DNA of 64,000 nucleotides from Actinokineospora diospyrosa (GTDB lineage: Bacteria > Actinomycetota > Actinomycetes > Mycobacteriales > Pseudonocardiaceae): contig NZ_JAMTCO010000001.1 of the NCBI RefSeq assembly GCF_024171925.1, forward strand, positions 434,001 to 498,000, given 5' to 3'. Positions 52,829-61,237 of this stretch are shown here, one piece after another. Positions within the stretch are counted from its first letter, which is position 1. Every line of letters begins with the position of its first letter. The position numbers were made by a program, and so were the translations under genes. The notes beneath the pieces were generated by a model. The model made no database searches, was not told where the DNA came from, and worked only from the letters and a program-made list of their open reading frames with translations.

Positions 52829-53365
52829 ATGAGTTCGTTCATCAAACGTGTGGCCGCGATCGTCGCACTGGTGCTCGCGCCGATCCCGGCGATGACCGCG
52901 TCGGCCACCGCATCCACCGAATCGGCGGCGGGCATCGGGCCGGTCACCGCCACCTACCGCATCTACAACCACGACAACCGCCTGGTCTGCCTGGACATCC
53001 CCCGCGGCAGCACCGCCAACCACAAGCCGGTGCAGGTCTACAACTGCAACGGTGGTCTCAACCAGCTCTGGGACTACGTCTCCGAGCCCGGGACCCCGTT
53101 CCCCGGTTACGGCTACCTGGTCAACCGGGCTTCCGGCAAGTGCGCCGATGTCAAGCGCGCCTCCACCGTCGCCGGTGCCCCCGTGGAGCAGTACACCTGC
53201 TACCCCGGTACCAGGAACCAGCTGTGGACCTACGACATCATCACGCTGCAGTGGCGTGTGCTGCACAGTGGCCAGTGCCTCGTGGCGAGGGTGCCCGGCC
53301 CGGACGTCGACCTGATGCAGGACAACTGCACCGGTCCCTTCAGCAAGCGCTGGGACCTGTTCTGA
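52829..53365 (+). CDS. Secreted ricin-type beta-trefoil lectin
   Basis: A 178-aa exported protein. Signal peptide (VAAIVALVLAPIPAMTASATA), then one beta-trefoil with three RICIN-type subdomains: NRLVCLDIPRGSTANHKPVQ with YNCNGGLNQLWDY; SGKCADVKRASTVAGAPVEQ with YTCYPGTRNQLWTY; and SGQCLVARVPGPDVDLMQDN with SKRWDLF. Paired Cys in each repeat and Q-x-W motifs are present. Such modules bind galactose-type glycans. GAAGGAG precedes the ATG. It is divergent from LanM, and a terminator follows. Confidence 0.92.
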   Translation: MSSFIKRVAAIVALVLAPIPAMTASATASTESAAGIGPVTATYRIYNHDNRLVCLDIPRGSTANHKPVQVYNCNGGLNQLWDYVSEPGTPFPGYGYLVNRASGKCADVKRASTVAGAPVEQYTCYPGTRNQLWTYDIITLQWRVLHSGQCLVARVPGPDVDLMQDNCTGPFSKRWDLF

Positions 53366-53369
53366 CCGA

Positions 53370-53403
53370 CCGTGGACCCCGCCGACGTCGGCGGGGTCCA
53401 CGG
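53370..53403 (+). terminator. Terminator after the lectin gene
   Basis: Stem of at least 16 bp (CCGTGGACCCCGCCGA with its complement) starting 5 bp after the stop codon, in the gap between converging genes. Confidence 0.82.
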
Positions 53404-53499
53404 ACCGGGGTGCTACGAGCCCACAGCGGGCGCCCACTCGTCTAGTCTGATGTGGACACATGTCTCGAGTTCGGCCGCACTACGGCGCCGAGGCCCGTG

Positions 53500-53904
53500 C
53501 TACTTGCTCACAAGCAGATCCCAGCCGGTGAAGCCGGACCGGCACGTGTGGCTGACCCACGCGATGGGGGAGGGGGTGTCGCCGTTGTCGCCCGCGTTGT
53601 CGCAGGCGGTGTTCGTGCCGAAGGTGGCGATGTAGACATCGGTGTACGTGCCGGTGGTCTTGGGCTCCCCGAGCAGGTCGTACCCGGCAACCCCGTTGCG
53701 GCAGTCGTAGTCGACGAAAACCCCACCCGCCACCGCGCGGTTGCCCGCGTCGGTGCACTGGCTCAGCGTCGGGAAAGTAGCGATGTAGACGGTAGGGGTG
53801 GGGGTAGCAGTGGCAGGTGTCCCCAGCACGAGCGCGGCGGCGGCACCGGCCACGGCGGCGAGGGCGATCCGAGAGGTTGTCGACATACGAGTACCTGCGG
53901 ACAT
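53500..53904 (-). CDS. Small secreted protein with two Cys-containing repeats
   Basis: A 134-aa exported protein. Signal peptide (ARIALAAVAG-like core, ending GTPATATP). The mature part consists of two related ~42-residue repeats, each of the form VYIATF-x-T-x3-C-x2-AG ... C-R-x-G-x2-G-x-DLL: the first around VYIATFPTLSQCTDAG, the second around VYIATFGTNTACDNAG. Each repeat has two Cys, suggesting one disulfide per repeat. I do not recognise the family. GGAG lies before ATG 53904; a longer frame upstream lacks a ribosome binding site. Confidence 0.7.
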   Translation of the reverse strand: MSAGTRMSTTSRIALAAVAGAAAALVLGTPATATPTPTVYIATFPTLSQCTDAGNRAVAGGVFVDYDCRNGVAGYDLLGEPKTTGTYTDVYIATFGTNTACDNAGDNGDTPSPIAWVSHTCRSGFTGWDLLVSK

Positions 53905-54268
53905 GGTGTTCTCCAGTCTTCGAGGTGCTTCCCGCCGCGGACATGTCTGTGTTGCCACACGGCGTCACCGACGTTAACCGGTCCCCAAAGACCCAAATGG
54001 ACTGTTTGCGGGTCGCCGCCGCCCACACTCCGTGATCTTGACGCCCGCCCACCGCCCCACCACCACCCCCGGCGTGCGACGATCCCCAACGGAGTAACGA
54101 CCTCCACCGCCACCCTCCGCACTCGACTGTGTCCCCAACCACGACGCCGCGCACCCGCCCCGCGTGCCCCGTTCGGTGGCACGACATGCAACCACCGCGC
54201 CAGTCCAAGAGGCGACCTACTCGGCCCGCGGTCGACTTCGAACGTCCTCGCAGGCCTCGGGTTCGCGG
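53905..54268. other. Intergenic stretch, no gene seen
   Basis: This 364-bp gap separates the repeat protein from the glycosyltransferase stop codon. It has Pro/Arg-rich open frames on both strands but no start with a ribosome binding site, no domain and no obvious terminator. Confidence 0.5.
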
Positions 54269-55528
54269 CTATCGCGCGTCAGTCGGCTTCAGCGAGTCTG
54301 AAACCAGGGTGTGGGTTCCGATGCGCTCGGCCTCCTGCAGGATGTCCGGTCCCCACCTCTTCCAGAGGCCGCGCAATCGAGAGGTGACGATGACGAGGTC
54401 ATGCGAAGCGGTCCTGAGCGGGGTGCGGATTCCCAGCGCATGCACTCTCGGTGATGGTGAATGGCCTTGAAGGTTGCCGATGAACTCGGCATCGAAGTCG
54501 ATGAGGGTGTACGCGGAGTCGCGGGGAAGCATGTCTTCCAGAACCGCTCCGCAACCGATCACCGCGACCCGGGCGGCAGCCGAGCGGGTCGCGGTGATCG
54601 CGGCTCGCACCTCGTGCCGCACATCGATGGGTGCGGCTGCTTCGCGCCAGGCCAGGAAGGTGGCGTACTCGTGCTCGAAAGACGGCTCGATCCGGCCTGA
54701 GCCGTACATCGCGCCGAAGATCTCGGTCTCGGGCGCGGGGTGCCTGTCCCAGACCTTCCACGAGTTCGACCTGCCTGCGAGGTCGTTCGCCGCCTGGTCC
54801 CGATCGTGGGGGATCTCGATGCACCAAGCGTCCGCGGCCACCCGCATCGCGAGGCCCGCCTTGGTGAGGCGGTAACCCAGTTCCAGGTCCTCGCCTCCCC
54901 AACTCTCGAAACTCTCGTCAAAACCACCTGCTGATGTGAAGTCGGTGGTTGAGACCGAGAGATTCCCCGACCAGCAGTCAACCCACGGTGCGACCAGACC
55001 GCTCAAGTCGAACTTGAGGCGTTCATAGCGTGAATAACGCAGGTCTTGGAAGCCGGCATCCCCTAGACATCGGCGCATCGTCTCGTCTGGGCCGAGCTCC
55101 TCAAGGAGATGCGCGAGCGGGCGATATGGTTGCCAAGGGTTGTAGCCGTGCGTGAAACCCACTGCGAACTTTCGGTCGTCATCAGCGTGGGCGTCAATAT
55201 GACTCTGGACAAAGTCACGTCCAGTCAACGTACCTGCGTCGAGGAATATCAGCAGGGGCGATGTTGCCGCGCGGGCTCCGAGGTTTCTCGCGCGAGCGAC
55301 GCGGAATCCCCGGTCCTCTTGGTAAACGTAGTTGATCCGGAGGAGCCGAGTGAACTTTCGGACCACATCCCGGGTCTCATCGGTTGAGCCGTCATCGGCA
55401 ACGATGACCTCGAACTCTTCGCGGTCCAGGTGCTGGCCCGCCAGGCTGCGCAGTTGGCGCTCGAGGAACGGCGCGCGGTTGTACGTCGGGATGATGATCG
55501 ACGCCTGAGGTCGTCGCTGATCAATCAC
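54269..55528 (-). CDS. Family 2 glycosyltransferase with C-terminal extension
   Basis: A 419-aa enzyme. The GT-A domain opens ASIIIPTYNRAPFLERQL, with VIVADDGSTDETRDVV, ARNLGARAATSPLLIFLDAG (the DxD equivalent reads LDAG) and the acceptor-side motif FESWGGEDLELGYRL, as in GT27/GT2 galactosyl-type enzymes. The last ~110 residues, with VAVIGCGAVLEDMLP, look like a separate Rossmann-like domain of unknown role. It starts at GTG 55528, 7 bp after the stop of the phosphotransferase, and is the last gene of the minus-strand biosynthetic operon. Confidence 0.87.
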   Translation of the reverse strand: MIDQRRPQASIIIPTYNRAPFLERQLRSLAGQHLDREEFEVIVADDGSTDETRDVVRKFTRLLRINYVYQEDRGFRVARARNLGARAATSPLLIFLDAGTLTGRDFVQSHIDAHADDDRKFAVGFTHGYNPWQPYRPLAHLLEELGPDETMRRCLGDAGFQDLRYSRYERLKFDLSGLVAPWVDCWSGNLSVSTTDFTSAGGFDESFESWGGEDLELGYRLTKAGLAMRVAADAWCIEIPHDRDQAANDLAGRSNSWKVWDRHPAPETEIFGAMYGSGRIEPSFEHEYATFLAWREAAAPIDVRHEVRAAITATRSAAARVAVIGCGAVLEDMLPRDSAYTLIDFDAEFIGNLQGHSPSPRVHALGIRTPLRTASHDLVIVTSRLRGLWKRWGPDILQEAERIGTHTLVSDSLKPTDAR

Positions 55529-55535
55529 GACTGGT

Positions 55536-56498
55536 TCACGCCAGGGTGTTGATCAGGGTGGTTACGTAAGTGTCGAGCCGCTGCTCCAGGTCTCGCGTCG
55601 TCAGGTCCGTCCGTCCCGCTCCCTGCCACGCCTGCGCCCACAAGTGCACTTCCTCGGAGCACGACAACCCGTCGCGCACCAGCCAGTACAGTCGCTCGCT
55701 CGCTACCGAGGCCAGCACTCCACCCGCTTCCTCGTACGCCTCGACAAACCGCAGACCCCAGTGCGGGCCGTGCAGCAGCGCGAGATTGGTGCAGCAGTGC
55801 GCGACATCGAGGTCCGCGGGGCCCCAGGAGGTCGCTGCCCAGTCGACGACCGCGGTGATCCGGGCGTCCGCTGGGCGTGCGGGCGGCACGTCGAACAAGA
55901 CGTTCCCAGGTTGGAAGTCTCGGTGCAGGAACCGTCCCTCGTAGGGCGGCGCGGGCTCGCGGATCACATCGATCGCAGCGGCCCACGCCACAGCGTCGGC
56001 ACCTTCCGGTACCACAACACTCTCGGGAGTCGTCAACGTCTTGAATTCCCGCGGCTGTTCGGCGGGCCGCAGTGCGTGGATCGACACGAGTTGACGAGCG
56101 AGCAGAGGAACGCGCGACTCCACGCCTTCGTCATCGAGGATCGAGCGCCCCGCCACATGTGTCATCAGCAGCGACGGATACTCGCACCGCACAGCGGTCG
56201 GATCGACGGCAACCAGCCCAGGAGCCAGTACATCCGTGCCCGCGAGCAGCGTCAGCGCGTCGGCTTCCCTGGTCAGCGCGTCCTCGGCTTGCTCGACGTA
56301 GATCGGGTCGACGAAACTCCGCAGTACGAGGTGACGAGTGCCCCCGTCCGGTGTGCCGATGGTCAGCCGCCGCATTTCGGCCGTGATGCCGCCGTGCAAC
56401 ACCTCTGCCCGGAGGATCCGTTCGCCTGCCCCCAAGTGCTCGCTCACCCAAGCCAGGGTTGTTGGTCGGACAATTGCTTCCTGATCATGGTTGGCCAC
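55536..56498 (-). CDS. APH-family phosphotransferase
   Basis: A 320-aa kinase-fold enzyme of the aminoglycoside phosphotransferase/choline kinase superfamily. The catalytic loop is FLHRDFQPGNVLFD, the metal-binding motif VVDWAATSWGPADLDVAHC, and the N-lobe has HLVLRSFVDP. In antibiotic clusters such enzymes phosphorylate the sugar or a hydroxyl of the product, giving self-resistance or an intermediate. I place the start at GTG 56498; the ribosome binding site is poor (GGAG too close), and an open frame extends further upstream. It is coupled to the GT2 gene downstream and separated by about 200 bp from the PP2C gene upstream. Confidence 0.82.
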   Translation of the reverse strand: MANHDQEAIVRPTTLAWVSEHLGAGERILRAEVLHGGITAEMRRLTIGTPDGGTRHLVLRSFVDPIYVEQAEDALTREADALTLLAGTDVLAPGLVAVDPTAVRCEYPSLLMTHVAGRSILDDEGVESRVPLLARQLVSIHALRPAEQPREFKTLTTPESVVVPEGADAVAWAAAIDVIREPAPPYEGRFLHRDFQPGNVLFDVPPARPADARITAVVDWAATSWGPADLDVAHCCTNLALLHGPHWGLRFVEAYEEAGGVLASVASERLYWLVRDGLSCSEEVHLWAQAWQGAGRTDLTTRDLEQRLDTYVTTLINTLA

Positions 56499-56702
56499 CG
56501 CTCCATCTGACCACGCGGCGGCGATACCCGCAAATGCCCTGCCGAGTACTCGGTTGCCCACTGGGCTCCCGGTCCGCGGGATCGGCCACACACCGAAATG
56601 CGCACGCGACCGACACGCATCTCTCGTCACCACTCATACAACTCGTCAGTGGTGTGATCGTTCATCGAATCCCCGCGATAACCGCTGGGTGCGCGCGATT
56701 GG

Positions 56703-57419
56703 TCAGCCGGTCGTGTTCCCGAAGTCGATGCGGATCACGATCGCGGTGGTGTTGTCGGCGTGGTGGCCCGCGACGCGGATGGCATCGTCGACCAGGCGGT
56801 TGGCTGTCGCCTGCGGGTCGGCACCCAGGAGGTGCACTTTCTCGGTGATCTCGGCGGTGGTCAGTGTCTTGTGGACGCCGTCACTGGTGAGCAGCACGTG
56901 GTGGGGTGTGGGGTCGGTGGCGGGGATCAGTCCGGTGGCGACGGTGGTGGCTGTGGCGCCGACAAGGGTGGTCAGGACGTAGTCGTCGAGCTGATCGAGC
57001 ACTGGACCGGGCGCCAAACCCATGTGGGACGCCTGGGAACCGACGGTGTGGGCGGGGGTCCAGTGCGTCAGCCCGGTGTCGGGGCGCCAGGTGTGCACGG
57101 CGGCGTCGCCGACGTGGGCGATGTCGATCCGCCCCTCGTGGTCGACCGTGACGACCGCACCGACGGCGTCGGGTGGGCCCGCGGGGTGGGGGTAGAGATC
57201 GGCGGCGGCGAGCAGACCGGTCAGGGCCTGCCGGTGGCTGCCGACACGGGCGGCGACCTGCGCGGCCAGCACGGCGGTGTCGACCACCACCGGATCGCTA
57301 CCGATCCCGTCGACCAGTGCTGCACCGAAACGGCCGTCGGGCAGGTGGTGCACGGCGGCGGCGTCGGCATTGGTGGGCTTGCCCCCGAGACGGGTGGCGA
57401 TCGCGGCGGTGAGGATCAT
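56703..57419 (-). CDS. PP2C-family protein phosphatase-like protein
   Basis: A 238-aa PPM/PP2C-fold protein. The metal-binding motifs appear as ALVDGIGSDP, IAHVGDAAVHTW, LLTSDGVHKTL and ADNTTAIVIRID. It is about the length of the bare catalytic domain, with no sensor. The ATG at 57419 overlaps the MFS stop by 4 nt (ATGA), so the two are translated together. Being inside an operon with a phosphotransferase and exporter, it could be a Ser/Thr phosphatase or act on a phosphorylated small molecule; the latter is speculation. Confidence 0.85.
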   Translation of the reverse strand: MILTAAIATRLGGKPTNADAAAVHHLPDGRFGAALVDGIGSDPVVVDTAVLAAQVAARVGSHRQALTGLLAAADLYPHPAGPPDAVGAVVTVDHEGRIDIAHVGDAAVHTWRPDTGLTHWTPAHTVGSQASHMGLAPGPVLDQLDDYVLTTLVGATATTVATGLIPATDPTPHHVLLTSDGVHKTLTTAEITEKVHLLGADPQATANRLVDDAIRVAGHHADNTTAIVIRIDFGNTTG

Positions 57420-58606
57420 CGACTCCCTGCCCCATTCTGCTTAACCCGGCTCACGAGCAACAACAGCACACCGAGAGCGGACATCACCAGACTCATCAGG
57501 TACGCCGTGCGGTAGCCGAGCTGCTGGGCGAGCCCGAGGAGCGGCCCGGCCACCATGATGCCGATGGTGATCGTGTTGACGTACAGCGTCGTCGCGAACC
57601 CCGGCCGATCCGGTGCCATGGCTTGGAAGTAGGAGATGCCGATTCCCATCACCGAGGAGATCACCACCGCGCTGAGCACCTGCGCGGCCGCGATCTGCCA
57701 CACCGCGTCCGTGGCCAGCATGACGCTCTGGTAGGCAAGGGCCACAACGGCGCCGAGCACGATGATCCGGTGCTGGTCCACTTTGACCGCCAGCACTCCG
57801 AAACCGAGCATCAGCGGGATCTCCAACGCGGCGCACAGGCCGAGCACCAGTCCCGCGTCGCCAGCCGTGCCACCCAGTACGTCCGTGATGAACAGCGGCA
57901 TCGCGTTCACACCCAGCGCCGAGCCGCCTTGCAGCAGAGCGAAAGCAGGCGCGGCGAACGCGAACTGGACGCCGAGCCCGCCCCGCCGCTGCTCCGGCCG
58001 CGCTGACCCCGTGCTGCCCAGTTCCGGCAACCGGACCGCCAGCAGCGCGACCACGAGGTAGAAAGCCGTTGCCGCGAGGAACATCCCGCCGAACCCGGTC
58101 TTCGCCACGAGCAACGCGCCGACGGGTGGCCCGGCGACCCACGTCAACGAGATCAACGTCCGCAGGATGCTGATCACCAGCGGTGCCCGCGCCGAGTCGG
58201 TGCGCTCCAGCGACTGACGCGCGTAGGCGAACATCTGCGCGATCAACGACGACGACACCGCCAGCAGGGTCACGGACACGGCCAGCAACACCCAGTACGA
58301 CCGGACCACCGCGAAAAGCGCGGATCCGGTGGCACCGGCCACCGCCCCGATCACGAGCAAGTTCCGGCGCACCGCGCGCCGGTCGGAGACCCGTGCCAGC
58401 AGCGTGCTCGCGACCAGACCGGCGGCGGGGGAGATGAACAGGAACGCACCGAGCGCGGCCGGACTGGCCTTGACCCCGTCGGCCAGGAAGAGCCCCGTGA
58501 ACGGCATCGTCAACGCGGTCGGCAGCCCGACCAACACGCTGAGCGAGGCCAACGGGAGCAGCGCTCGGGGGCTCAGCGGGGAGCGGGTCGCGCTCGGGGC
58601 CTTCAC
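57416..58606 (-). CDS. MFS transporter, SET-like sugar efflux type
   Basis: A 396-aa, 12-segment transporter. Sequence such as LPTALTMPFTGLFLADGVKA, the loop-2/3 motif ARVSDRRAVRRNLL and the second-half repeat around GFGVLAVKVDQHR resemble the sugar-efflux (SetA-like) group. It is the probable exporter of the glycosylated product. GTG 58606 has GAGGGGG and a 5-nt spacer; an ATG at 58645 is possible but its GGGAGA directly touches the start. It is followed by the PP2C gene with a 4-nt overlap and preceded by the GT4 gene. Confidence 0.88.
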   Translation of the reverse strand: MKAPSATRSPLSPRALLPLASLSVLVGLPTALTMPFTGLFLADGVKASPAALGAFLFISPAAGLVASTLLARVSDRRAVRRNLLVIGAVAGATGSALFAVVRSYWVLLAVSVTLLAVSSSLIAQMFAYARQSLERTDSARAPLVISILRTLISLTWVAGPPVGALLVAKTGFGGMFLAATAFYLVVALLAVRLPELGSTGSARPEQRRGGLGVQFAFAAPAFALLQGGSALGVNAMPLFITDVLGGTAGDAGLVLGLCAALEIPLMLGFGVLAVKVDQHRIIVLGAVVALAYQSVMLATDAVWQIAAAQVLSAVVISSVMGIGISYFQAMAPDRPGFATTLYVNTITIGIMVAGPLLGLAQQLGYRTAYLMSLVMSALGVLLLLVSRVKQNGAGSR

Positions 58607-58681
58607 CCGGTCCCCCTCGCCGCCATCCGGACGTTTATCGACCATTCTCCCGCCAGGTGAACTCGGTGATTCCGTGCACGA

Positions 58682-60193
58682 TCAGCCGAGGTCATTGATG
58701 ACAACGGGTCGACGGAGGTGAAAGGCGTACCCTTGTGCCACCAGTTTCTCGACCAAGCTCTTCGGCAGCGTACACGTGTCCGTGGATGGGCACAGGGTGA
58801 CATCCACCGGCTCGGGGATTTCTGGGTCGATGGTGAAACTCTGCTGTCCGCGATGGGGGTCGTCGATGCGCAGGACTTGATCCGAGTAGCTCACCCACGG
58901 CGCGAGGACGTAGGACGCCCCGTCTTCGAAAGCGAGTGGGTTCTTCATCCCGTATGCCTCGAAGAAGAGTTGCGCGGTGGGGTCGTCGTAATCCGCGTAA
59001 ATCTTGCGCTCGCTGCCGAACCGCACCCTCTGCTTGTCGAGGTGCTGGAGAACCGGCGACTTCCGCAGCGGTACGGGATCTCCAAGTGGGCTGTCGAGCA
59101 GTTCGGCCGCGCGGGTCACCGCGGCACGCTCGGAGAACTCTGTGCGCGCCCTGTCGAGGGTGGCGTCGTCCACGGCGAGGGTCGCCATCCTGTCCGTCGC
59201 GGTCAGGATGGCGTTCGCCAGTGTGCCGGGGTCGACGACCGGTCCCCTGGTCGACCTGCGGACGGGAACCAGTGTCAGGTGCGGGAACCACTCCTGCCAC
59301 CCGCGGGGACCGCCCCACTCCGTCGTCACCACCTGATGACCGTTGACCAGGGACGCCAGCACGGACGAGCCGAAGTTCTCGTCGGAGAGCAAGGTCGGGT
59401 GCACGAAGATGTAAGGCTCCGAGTGCACGTTGTAGAAGAGCCAGTCGCGCGGTTTGGTCCCGTGCCACGTCACCGCGTCCGCCAGGCCCAGCGATTCGGC
59501 GAGCTCTCGCAGGTAGCCGCCGTAGTCCGGGTATTCGAAGCCCATCATCGGACTCCCGGGGTTCGCCTCGCCGCCGAACACGTCCAGCGTGATCCGCGGA
59601 GCGCTGTCGTGGGCGGTGCGCAGGATCCACATGGCGAACAGCAGGGTGTGCAGGTTCTTCTGCTCCGCGACGCGCCCGACGTAGGCCAACCGCGCCGTTT
59701 TGAACTTCGTGCCGCGCTCCGCGCCAGACACCTTGAACTGGTCCACCAGTGGAAAGGGAATAACGCTGATCCGGGCGTTCGGGAAGCAGAGGCGGGTCGC
59801 GGCGGCTTCCGATCCGGAGGCCACGACGAACACGTCCCGCTCGGTCAGCAGGTCCGGAAGCGCACCGAAAGCGTGAAAGCCCTCGGTGGAGTCGCCGTGC
59901 ACGTAAACGATCATCGGCGCGTCGACCGCCAACCGCGACCGCAGGTGCAGAGCGATCTCCACGGTCCCCGGCGTCACGGTGGCCAGAACGATCATCTTCA
60001 CCCGTGCCGCGAGAGCCTCGACGTCCTGCCTGATCCCCGGCAGCAGGGGCGCGCACAGCACGCGGACCCGCTCCCGCTCCCGCCGGGCGATGCCGGTCCA
60101 GACCCGCTCGATGGCCGGAAAGATCTCCTGCATGCTCCACCACCAGTCCTTCTCCCGGGTGGTCAGCACCAAGATGTCATCGTTGTTCGACAT
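58682..60193 (-). CDS. Family 4-type (GT-B) glycosyltransferase with extra C-terminal domain
   Basis: A 503-aa GT-B enzyme. The C-terminal Rossmann half has LAYVGRVAEQKNLHTLLFA and a donor-binding EPYIFVHPTLLSDENFGSS (the E-x7-E region). The N-terminal half has IVYVHGDSTEGFHAFG. About 130 residues after the GT core (from VPLRKSPVLQHLDKQRVRF) are extra; they include a Cys pair in LCPSTDTCTLP and have no family I recognise. It probably transfers a sugar to the arginine-derived or cyclitol core. ATG 60193 follows GGAAGG. Confidence 0.85.
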   Translation of the reverse strand: MSNNDDILVLTTREKDWWWSMQEIFPAIERVWTGIARRERERVRVLCAPLLPGIRQDVEALAARVKMIVLATVTPGTVEIALHLRSRLAVDAPMIVYVHGDSTEGFHAFGALPDLLTERDVFVVASGSEAAATRLCFPNARISVIPFPLVDQFKVSGAERGTKFKTARLAYVGRVAEQKNLHTLLFAMWILRTAHDSAPRITLDVFGGEANPGSPMMGFEYPDYGGYLRELAESLGLADAVTWHGTKPRDWLFYNVHSEPYIFVHPTLLSDENFGSSVLASLVNGHQVVTTEWGGPRGWQEWFPHLTLVPVRRSTRGPVVDPGTLANAILTATDRMATLAVDDATLDRARTEFSERAAVTRAAELLDSPLGDPVPLRKSPVLQHLDKQRVRFGSERKIYADYDDPTAQLFFEAYGMKNPLAFEDGASYVLAPWVSYSDQVLRIDDPHRGQQSFTIDPEIPEPVDVTLCPSTDTCTLPKSLVEKLVAQGYAFHLRRPVVINDLG

Positions 60194-60265
60194 GTACCCT
60201 TCCCATGATCTGATACCGGCACCGTCAGGCTCAGACGCGCGTGGATCGCGACTGCTCGGCTTTGT

Positions 60266-61216
60266 TCAGCGCACCGCGCCCGTTGTCCACAGCAGCGCCG
60301 CCGCGGCGGCGGAAGCCTTGTGGTAGGCCTGCCGCTGCACGAGCGAGGTCACGCTGTTGCCGTCCAGGACATCGGAAGTCACCTCCTGCCCCCGGACCGC
60401 GGGGAGGTCGTGCATGAACACCGCCTCGGTCGATCCGCTGAAGCGCCGCACCAAGTCCTTGGTGACAGCGAAGTCCGCGAAACGCGACAGCCAGTCCGGG
60501 TCTTGGCGGGCGGCGCTCATCGAGTGCCACCGCGTCGTGTAGACGGCGTCGACCGGGTCCGGTGTGGACGGTATCTCGTTGTACTGGCGCACGACGTCCC
60601 CGCCGCGAATGGCGTTCAGCGACTCGACCTCCTTCGCGGAGAAGCCCGAACCATCTGGGCTGTAGACGTCGAGGCCGCGGAACGGCAGCTTGCAGACGAG
60701 CAGCGCCAGCGCCCGTGCGGTGTTGTTCACCTCGCCCAGATAGGCCAAACGCAGATCCTTGACATCACCGAAGTGTTCGCGCAGCGCGCAGAGGTCCGCG
60801 ATCGCTTGGGTGGGGTGCTCCTCGTGGGTCAGGGCATCGATCGTGGCCGGTACGTGCACCGCCAACTCAGCCAGGTCGCGCTGCGGGCCGTTGGTGCGCG
60901 CGACGACGACGTCGAGGTAGTTCGCCAGCATGGCGCCGGTGTCGCCCCATGTCTCACCGGTGGAGAGCTGCAGATCGGCCTGACCGAGGTTCAGCACGTC
61001 GCACCCCAGGGTCTGCGCCGCGCTCCAGAACGAGATCCGGGTCCTGGTCGACGGCGCGGTGAACACCAGGCCCACCCGCGTCCGGGCCAACCGGTCCGCG
61101 AAAGCCTCCGGTTCCTGTCCGTAACGGAACGCGATGTCGCCGAGGTCGGTGATGTCCTCCGCGGTCAGGTCCGCCAGGCTCAACAACGGTCGTCTGTTCT
61201 TACGTCCTGCAGTCAC
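60266..61216 (-). CDS. Atypical carbamoyltransferase (ornithine/aspartate carbamoyltransferase family)
   Basis: A 316-aa enzyme. The carbamoyl-phosphate loop is intact (APSTRTRISFWSA), as are ALTHEEHPTQAIADL and the WHSMS loop. The ornithine-binding HCLP of OTC reads FMHDLPAVRG, with Asp in place of Cys, so the second substrate is probably not plain ornithine. It may carbamoylate a modified amine in the pathway, or remove ornithine released by the amidinotransferase next door. It starts at GTG 61216 after GAAGGG, 21 bp beyond the amidinotransferase stop. Confidence 0.85.
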   Translation of the reverse strand: MTAGRKNRRPLLSLADLTAEDITDLGDIAFRYGQEPEAFADRLARTRVGLVFTAPSTRTRISFWSAAQTLGCDVLNLGQADLQLSTGETWGDTGAMLANYLDVVVARTNGPQRDLAELAVHVPATIDALTHEEHPTQAIADLCALREHFGDVKDLRLAYLGEVNNTARALALLVCKLPFRGLDVYSPDGSGFSAKEVESLNAIRGGDVVRQYNEIPSTPDPVDAVYTTRWHSMSAARQDPDWLSRFADFAVTKDLVRRFSGSTEAVFMHDLPAVRGQEVTSDVLDGNSVTSLVQRQAYHKASAAAAALLWTTGAVR

Positions 61217-61237
61217 TGAAATCCCTTCGTTCTCTGA

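Noticed and set aside
52771..52953. N-terminal extension of LanM to 52953.
   Set aside because: This part is antisense to the lectin signal peptide and unlike LanM.
52421..53461. A minus-strand frame including MGTGYPCATWSAPACC, considered as an alternative lanthipeptide precursor.
   Set aside because: The Cys-rich stretch continues into Arg/Pro-rich sequence, lacks a ribosome binding site and overlaps the LanM frame; the gene coupled to the LanM stop is a better candidate.
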